Positions 36,301 to 45,300 of a stretch of 64,000 bases of DNA are shown here, in pieces (the first letter of the stretch is position 1; each line of letters begins with the position of its first letter). The notes under the pieces are model-generated. The model worked only from the letters and a program-made list of their open reading frames with translations. It had not been told where the DNA came from and searched no databases. This DNA comes from Omphiscola glabra (Eukaryota; Mollusca; Gastropoda; Lymnaeidae). The stretch spans positions 11,933,818 to 11,997,817 of the forward strand of contig OZ024811.1 of NCBI GenBank assembly GCA_964017045.1. The letters run 5' to 3'. The position numbers and the translations under genes are program-made.

Positions 36301-39300
36301 TCCCAAGGATAACAAAGCAACAAAATCAAAACCGATACTCAAGGCTTGATGGGAAGCGTCAACACACACACTGATGGTCACTCATCACTCATCTCAGCGA
36401 ATGAGGAAACATTGACTGCTGACCAGACTTTCTTTGCGAAACGCATTTTGAGTACTTTTTAATTATTTTTCTACACTCATCTTTCAGTGTTTAGTAACTC
36501 GCATTGGGTAAAAGGTATTTTCGTTTAATTTAAAAAAAAAAAAAGAAATAGGCCTATATATCTATTTTTATTTTCTACTATTTAATATTAAAATTGTAAT
36601 CTTTAATTCACAAACCAAAGTAGAATTTTTCACTTTTTTAAACATCGAATGCTTACAAAATCCCGGCTGAAGTGACTAAACGCTTTCTTTAGATATTAAA
36701 CTAAAAAATTTAAAAAAAAAATTAATCTGAGCTCACAAACCCACCCTCCCCTTCACTCATCCACGAAGCAGACACGGCCACGGTCAACCACGATAATTTA
36801 GGCGACAGTGCACTCACGGCTCCGTCGACCCAGCCATCTTTCCCAACCGTTCACCAGGTGAAATCTTTAAATCTCGCTGTGTAATTTAAAATAATAATTC
36901 TAAAATAACGCCCCACCCACACGTATGATGGAAATGCGAGTAGAGAGAAAGCCTGTGACATAGTCAATGGTGAGAATTATTTACCGTCCGTATAACGACG
37001 ATGAGGTCAATGAACACCGTCTCGTTAGGACCGCCCCGTGACGTCACATTCGCGGGGACGGAGAAGGCGTAAGACCACCGCCAGAAATCATGGGAGACAA
37101 GGGAGGTAATGCAAGCTATTCCGCCACTGGAGCGCAGGAGTTGCAGGCCCGTCACTGGTTCATCTGCTGTCACGTGGGTCGGAAGGCCCGCCCCGAATTT
37201 GCACGTGTCACCTGATAGGGGAAGGGGGCAGGTTTTGTTGTCTTGGGAAATCTTGTTCAATGAGAAAAATATGTATAAAATTATGTTAAGCCATTGATCC
37301 ATTCATGCGATAGCTGTCGTAGATTAAACGTTTTTGAATTTTCACACAAGCATACGCACACACAGGTCACACACACACAATCACACACTTACACACACAC
37401 ATAGTCACACAAACACATAGGTCAAACACACACATAGGTTTACATTCACTAAAAAGTGGTTCTAATTTAAGATATTTCGACATCGTTTTCATCAATTTCA
37501 GTGATTTATTATTAGTTCTTTTTAATTGTTAAACATCTTTGAGCCGTTAATTTTCTAGGTTTGGAACATAATGAAGAGTGAAAATTTCACCCTTTTTACT
37601 AGTGACGTATTCACTTTTCTAAATATTTTGGTCGGAACAAATAAATTAATATATTATATATATGCATAAAATTGCAGAGTAGGCTGAAAAATTAGATACT
37701 ACAAGCATTAAAAAAAAGGTAAGGGAGAAAATCCATAAAGGAGCAGAGCACTTTTAGAATAATCAGTAGATTCCCCTTTTACGGAATTTTTAAACCGTAT
37801 ACCAAGTCCAATTAAATACAATCTTTTAAAAACATGTGCAACAGAATGACACTGGAGGTAATGAAGAGATTACGGGAGCTACCTGATTATAGAGTTTCAT
37901 TGCAACAACAACAAAAAAGCAACTCTTCAGAGGGCATTACAAATTGTTCTAATCAGTCAGTGGCGTAGCGAGCTTAACTCGCGCCCGGGGCACAATACCT
38001 TTTTAGCGCCCCCCCAATACCTTTTTAGCGCCCCCTATTCGAAAACCATACAATATTATAGTAAAATATACCATTTGGCGCCCCTTTGGGAGTAGCGCCC
38101 GGGGCATGATGCCCCCCTTGCCCCCCCTCACTACGCCACTGGTTCTAATAACTTTGAACTTCCGAAACATTCCCCAGCCGATGGCAACAGACGCTGCTCG
38201 AGCTGATCGTAATTACCATGGACGAAGATGGTGAGATGTTCATTTTCAACGCCTTCATAGTAACTACCTACGGCAAAATGTTCCGACGGCTAATTTACCC
38301 ACTTTCCGTCAAACTATCAAGCTTTGCACACTCTTTGCCGATGACGACAAATTCTATCAAATTTTCAGCCCCAGCATCCCTTTGCTCGATGTTACATTTT
38401 TATAGAGGATTTATACAAAACACGTTTGTTTTTATGGGTTATTTAATCATAATCTTACAAATATATAAACCTTTACATCTCGAATGCGATGACAGATTAA
38501 TGGACAAATGTATCTGACAATGGAGAACCGATTTCAGCACAAATTAATTGCTACCTCTACAAGCTATTGGCTACCGCACTCAAGGTAAAAATTTGACTGA
38601 AAAGATTCTAAACTCACTTACATATAATGTGTTGTTGGCTGCACCCGTTGATACACGGTACTCCTGGTATAGACCTGTGCTTGTACTCGGTGACCAGGTC
38701 ATCAGAGATTTTGTTTCATCGAATACCGGCAGGAATTGCTCGTACGATACTGTACCATCATTCTGAAAATTACAATAATTTTGACTTAAAAAAATGTTCC
38801 ATGCTTCTCTCATGCTATTAGTATGACCTAGACCTCAAATATTTCAATTCGATTAAAAAAAATGTCCTTGCGTTAAAATAAATCAGGACGAGTAGGTCCT
38901 AAAATTGTTTCATTCAAACGCCTATTGATGTCCTCACCTGTGACATCACGATGTCATTTGCTTCAAAATGCAAAATACATAAGACAATGCTGACCTCCTC
39001 CCCCCCCCCCTCCCACACACACACAACTTTTACAGAGCAAATTGCTCAAGGAGCCCCCTTCAATATGGACACCAAATGTCGCATAAGAGATGGAATCGGT
39101 GGGCCGTCGAGCGTGAGCTCTTAATGCCCCCCCCGGCGCTCCCCCACACAAACCAGAGCACTGAAGGACTTAACCCGACTCCAGCCCGTGCGGGAGGGCG
39201 CCGGGAACCTCCCCCTTGACCTAGAGGAGGCCCGGTCGACCGAGGACGCTGCGTTTAAAGCGTCCGCAGTTAACTCTCTGTGGGTCAGGACGGCTTTGCT

Positions 39301-42300
39301 TCCACTCCGGTGGTTTGGTGTTGCGTTACCAACCCCCACCGCCCAGGGAGTCTTTCGGTCGGGACGTTGGTAGTGGCGGGACGAAACGGTTGCCTAGGGG
39401 CGGCTTTCTCACGGACACCAAATAAAACATATATATAGGTTTCATGCATCTACTTTGAACTTTTTACTCAGGGGGGGTCATCCATAAACGGGATCACACG
39501 GGATGTAAGAATGAGGAGAAGTCATCAATTTGTTACGATGTATTATGAGGGGGGGCTCTGAATGTTGTGTTTGCCTGATGTGGCGTTGTGTCATGGGTGT
39601 GTCTTACTGTTGTGACAATGTGTCATGAGTGTGTCTCAATGTTGTGACAATGTGTCATGAGTGTGTCTCAATGTTGTGACAATGTGTCATTAGTGTGTCT
39701 CAATGTTGTGACAATGTGTCATGAGCGTGTCTCAATGTTGTGGCAATGTGTCATGAGCGTGTCTCAATGTTGTGACAATGTGTCATGAGCGTGTCTCAAT
39801 GTTGTGACAATGTGTCATGAGTGTGTCTCAATGTTGTGACAATGTGTCATGAGTGTGTCTTAATGTTGTGACAATGTGTCATGAGCGTGTCTAAATGTTG
39901 TGACAATGTGTCATGAGCGTGTCTTAATGTTGTTAGGATTAGGTAATAGAGGTGTCTTAAGGTGGTGATGATCTGACATGAGGGTGTATTAATGTTGTGA
40001 CCAATATGTGTCTTTATGAATAGCCAACATCGCATTCCCGGGATTGTTGTAGATTGAAAAAGTCATCGCATTCCCGGGATTGTTGTAGATTGAAAACGTT
40101 GCCCAAACAGAAGCGTTTCCAAAACTTTTAAGTTTGATGGACCGGTGGACATGGTTTGTGATTGCACCAGGGCCCAGTAGCTAATTTATTAATTATGTAT
40201 TTTTCATCTGTTCATAAATGTTCATGCTTTTCGGTCCCACAACGGGACCGCTACCGGTCCACGGACCTCCATTTTGGGGAACAGTGTTGTAGAGTTAACA
40301 TATCCGATTGAGTTTTGTCCCTACACTTACACACTTTGATCATTTTCTGTAGCTAACAAAAGTGTAACATTCAATGAGATTGAAAAAAAATGGATCAAGA
40401 GAAACTAATGTTATTGATGTGCACATCTTTACACGTTATCCCTAACAGCCTCACCTCTTTTAATCCAATGAAGATAGCGACCGGTTTCAGCGCTGTGACC
40501 TTTGAACCAGTTAGGTCGCCCTCACTCCCGAGAAACAGGACGTCATTTCCGCCTAAGGTTATAGCCAACACTTCCGGTTTTACGATCCGGATACCATTTA
40601 TCGTAAACGCAATAAGAGGCCGTGTAGCGTATTGCGAGAACCTGTAAGAAATACGTCTAGTTTCTGTCATCAAAAATAAAATCACAAATGTACATATAAA
40701 TGTGGTACACAAAAATGGTTGGGTTTGTACCAGCATCAATGCAGTGGCGTAGTTAGTGTCAGTGCCGTCCGGGGTCGGGCCAAAAAGTTTCTCGCCACCT
40801 ATATATACCATGAAAAACGTATATAGGTTGCCGACAAAACAGCCCTTCCATATAAAGAAAAAGGTGCCGACCGGGGAGAAATGCTTCTCGCCTCACCCCT
40901 TCCTATACGCCACTGCATCGATGGTACATGAAACACCATTTCTGAGGTGTGTAACAATATTGATGGGGCGTGGAACAAAATTGACGCCGTGTTTAGAACA
41001 ACATTGATGGGGTGTGTAACGAAATTATGGGGGTGTGCCACCAGTTTGATAGGTCGTATGTCAAGCAACATTGATAGGGCGTGTGTCAAGCAACATTGAT
41101 AGGGCGTATGTCAAGCAACATTGATAGGGCCTTAGTATTTGCTGAGCCCTTGCGACGGATAGAAATGTAATTTAAATCCCTATATCGAGATGTGCTTTAA
41201 CGCAGACCTACGCTATTGCAGCCTTAATAATTCATTTCTTAGACCTCTCTTTGGTTATAATGTTAGTAATCAGATGTAGATGTTTCTTGGAAATTGCTAT
41301 AACTGTGCACTCTATCTAATGTAAGTAATTAGATGCAGATGGAAATAGGTATAGTTTTGATATCTAGCTAATGTACGTAATCAGGTGGAGATGGAAATAG
41401 TGATACTTTTAATATGTAGCTAATGTAAGTAATCAGATGGAGGTGGAAATAGCTATCATTTTAATATGTAGCTAAAGTGAGTAATCAGATGGAGATGGAA
41501 ATAGCTATAAATTTGTTCTCTAGCTAATGTAAGTAACCAGACGTAGAAGTTTTTTTGGCAAATCTTTGAATTTATTACATCGTTTTAAATTTATAAGTTT
41601 TTATTTTTCATTTGCATTAATGGTTAGAAACAATAAAGTTTAAATACTTTTTTTTTTTAAATTCCTTTCCAAGCACTAAACCGGAAACCCTTAATCCCCA
41701 ATGGCGGTACCACGGCCCTGAGGACGCAACAGTCAACAGGGGCTATTGACAGGTCTGTCATTTCCTCTACATATTGATCCGGATTAGGCGAATCGGCTTA
41801 AAATATACATACATTGATGGTAAGAAAAGATCAAATTTACTATTAAAAAACAAATTACCTTACTAAAAAATAATTGCATTTATGGTCGAAGATCTTTGTC
41901 ATAAAAAAACATGCCTCTGTTTATGACAAGTATCGATTTTTCTTAAATACAACAAGTATTGATGTTGATAAAATATATCATTGTTAATGACAAATTACAT
42001 CTAAAATAGATAATCGGGTTAATCCCAAATTGATCTCTTTTCTCAAATATCAGAAATCAGGATGTCTGGAATTGATTTTCTTTTTAAATCGATAAGTCAA
42101 GTCATTATTTGAGTGCAGCTCTGGCCTAAGATCAAGACTCATATTCGTCAATTTCCTCCTCCGCTTTGCCGACCCCTTTCCATCCTTTACAGACTTTATT
42201 TCAAGCAATTCCCCCCATTAAAGAACTTTAATTTACCCTCGACCACGCAACATCTACAAGCCGAATTTGGTAAATGCAGACAATTGGGGCCATGACATAT

Positions 42301-45300
42301 CACACGGCTGCCATTTTGGTTGCCACGACCGTGAACTTTTATAATTCACTGTGACTAAACCTAACATGAACCCTAAATGTATCGCTAAACCTAACCTTAA
42401 CCCTAAATGTATTGCTAAACCTAACCTTAACCCTAAATATATCCCTAAAGGCACCAATAGTCTGAATTAGCCCAGAATTTTCACTGCATAAATGACCGCT
42501 CGGGATTTGCGTTTTGCCAATGATCACAAACAACCTTGACCTTATGGTCACACTGTTGAAGTTGGAAGTTGACACGACGAACACTCGACACGAGCTCGGC
42601 GCCTGGGATGTGTTGCTGGTCTGGCAGGGGGTCACAAGGAGGTACTCGGTGTGGAGCATCTCATACGGGGACACGTAGGTGGCTGCAAGCGACTGCACCT
42701 GACTGTTGCCTTGACCTGAGATTGTTCAAGTGTCAGTAAAGCTTAGTGACATTTATAGATTGTGTGTTGGTGAGGGGGTGAGAGTGGGAGGGCGTGGGGT
42801 GGGAGTGGGAGAGTTGGGTGTAGGGGTGGGAGTGGGAGGTCGTGGGTGTGGGAGTGGGAGGGCGTGGGGATGGGATTAGGAGGATGTGGTGTGGGAGTGG
42901 GAGTAGGAGGGCGTGGGGTGGGAGTGGGATGGTGTGGGTGGGAGTGGGAGGGCGTGGGGTGGGAGTGGGAGGGCGTGGGGTGGGAGTGGGAGGGCGTGGG
43001 GTGGGAGTGGGAGGTGTGGTATAGGAGTGAGAGGTGTGGGAGTGGGAGGGCGTGGGAGTGGAAGCGCGTGGGATGGGAGGGCGTGGGAGTGGGAGGGTGT
43101 GATGTGGGAGGGCGTGAGAGGGGGAGGGTGTTGGAGTGGAAGCGCGTGGGGTGGGAGGGCGGGTTATGGTTTTATTCTTATCTAAGGCGGTAATCGCATG
43201 CGTAAATTCGAAATGTATTAATAAAGCAGAGTAATTGTTTTAAGTCAACGAAAACGAACAATAAAATATAAAGAATTATAATATTAATGTATGATTAGAT
43301 CAAACAATTTTACATTCCTGTGCAAAGTTAAGTTGTGATCAGAGCTAACGGGACCTCACAGTCCAGTGACCTCGCACTCAAATGGCCTCACTCTCTTAGT
43401 AAATTCGCACTCTAGTGATCTCACACTACGGCGACCTCGCACTCAAATGGCCTGACTCACTTAGTAAATTCACACTCTAGAGATCTCAAACTCCCGTGAC
43501 GCAGCGCACCCAGGCACGCGGGCAAATTAAAACTTTCCAATCCACAGGGATCACACATTACGTCAGGAAAACCCCGAAGATTATGAGACGAAATGCCAGA
43601 GTAAATGACACTGTCACTTTTGAAAAATTCAAACTGGAAAAAGTAACTCAAGTAACTGTTAAGGCAAATGTGTTGGCCTAATTTTACCTCATGGTAGCTT
43701 TGGGGCCACCACCACTTGTCTCCCTTTTTTTTTTGCTTTCGATATTGACGTTACCGATAAAATGTGTCGAGCAACACCTTTTTTAACCACCCCTCCCTTG
43801 ATTGGGAAAAGGCTGATTATGTTCGAATACGTTTTATTTGTTCTAAAGAATGCTATCAGGTGTTTTAGAATGTATTTTTCTGGGGGGGTTCTAATTTACT
43901 CCCTATATTTACTCGCTCTGTCGTCCGTGCCTATTTGATCCAATGGAAAGACGTAATCAAGACGACTGGAAATAGACTAGGATGCAGTAGTTGACCAGCA
44001 GTTGTATGTATGTCCCACTGTGCCCTTTTTACGTTCTACGTCGCTGGAGTTGTTGGAATTTTCATAGTGTCAATGTCATACCAACACCGGGTTTAATTTC
44101 AGAGTTGCCTTCTCTTAGATGAGCTGCCATCCAAGGTTAACGAGTCCCATCCACCCGTGGTGCTGGTGATGTTTTTGCTTGCCTATATGCGTTTTCTGAG
44201 GACTGAACGCCAGTTCACTAGCTGGGGATAATACCGCTTGGCCACCCAGCACCAACTATAATCTATACGTCCAATATCTATAGCCGATACATCCACAGCA
44301 TTGTTTGTATTGGCTATTTGCGCCTCCTATTGTCTTGTAATAAAATTTAACCCTTGTAAAGAATCTAAGCCCTTGTAATCACATTAAACCCCTGTAATCA
44401 AATTAAACCCTTCTAATCAAATTAAACCCGTGTAATCAAATTAAACCCTTGTAATCAAATTAAACCCTTGTAATCAAATTAAACCCTTGTAATCAAATTA
44501 AACCATTGTAATCAAATTAAACCATTGTAATCAAATTAAACCATTGTAATCAAATTAAACCCTTCTAATCAAATTAAACCCTTGAAATCAAATTGAAACC
44601 TTGTAATGTTCTTCAAAGTCTGCCCTTGCATGTCTCTTGGCCTTGCGGCTCTCTCATTTGCTCTACCGATCGTCCGGACCCTAAACAGATACAAAGCAAG
44701 ATATGACAGTCCTCCCACGAGTTTGGTAACCCCGGTGGGATGAGAACAGGCACTTCACAAGGCCGAGAAGCGATCGAGGTTTTCTTGGCTTATTCAGCCA
44801 ACCACATAAACTTTATTTCTATAAAGTGTCTAAATGCTTGCCATTTCAACTTGATGATCCCCCTTTTTGGGTAACAAAATTTCCAAGGGATATTTCTTTG
44901 GTTTCGATCGTCTTGAAAACAACAATTGTCTTGAAGACAATTGATCTTTTCTTTACAGACACCCTTATGTTCTCAAGGACTTTAACGGATAAATAATTTT
45001 ATGTAATTTTTTTTTTACAAACTACATACATTTAAGGACCGTTGAAAAGTCGATGGCTCGTGTCGCTAGAGCAGCGTTTCTCAACCCGTGGGTCGCGCAA
45101 CCCTTTCCCAAGGGTCGCCTAAGACAATATCAAAACACATATACTCTACAGTTATGAAATCAAAACGAAAATAATTGTGTGGCTCGTGGGTCTCCACAAC
45201 GTGAGGAACTGCATAAAAGGGTCACAGCGTTAGGAAGGTTGAGAACCACTGCGCTAAACCCAAAGACTTTCATGGACAACTGACTTTAGAGACGGTCTAT

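Larger units (their letters stand above)
36985..43570. repeat. Inverted segmental duplication, left arm
   Basis: Reverse-complement similarity to 57945-64000 runs through introns as well as exons: exon 5 (36985-37211), the CA repeat, exon 4, the 32-bp minisatellite, the MITE at 40742, exons 3 and 2, and the unique block 43200-43570 (CACGCGGGCAAATTAAAACT at 43516 versus its complement at about 57975). Similarity stops near 43570 and 57945. The arms differ by point changes, repeat copy number and element insertions. The right arm reaches the window end, so the true extent is unknown. Confidence 0.9.

Noticed and set aside
39121..39373. Open frames inside the 335-bp insertion as a gene
   Set aside because: The whole block is an arm-specific insertion with an 11-bp target duplication; no recognisable protein.
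42842..43193. Three Gly/Val/Trp-rich plus frames
   Set aside because: G-rich minisatellite present in only one arm.
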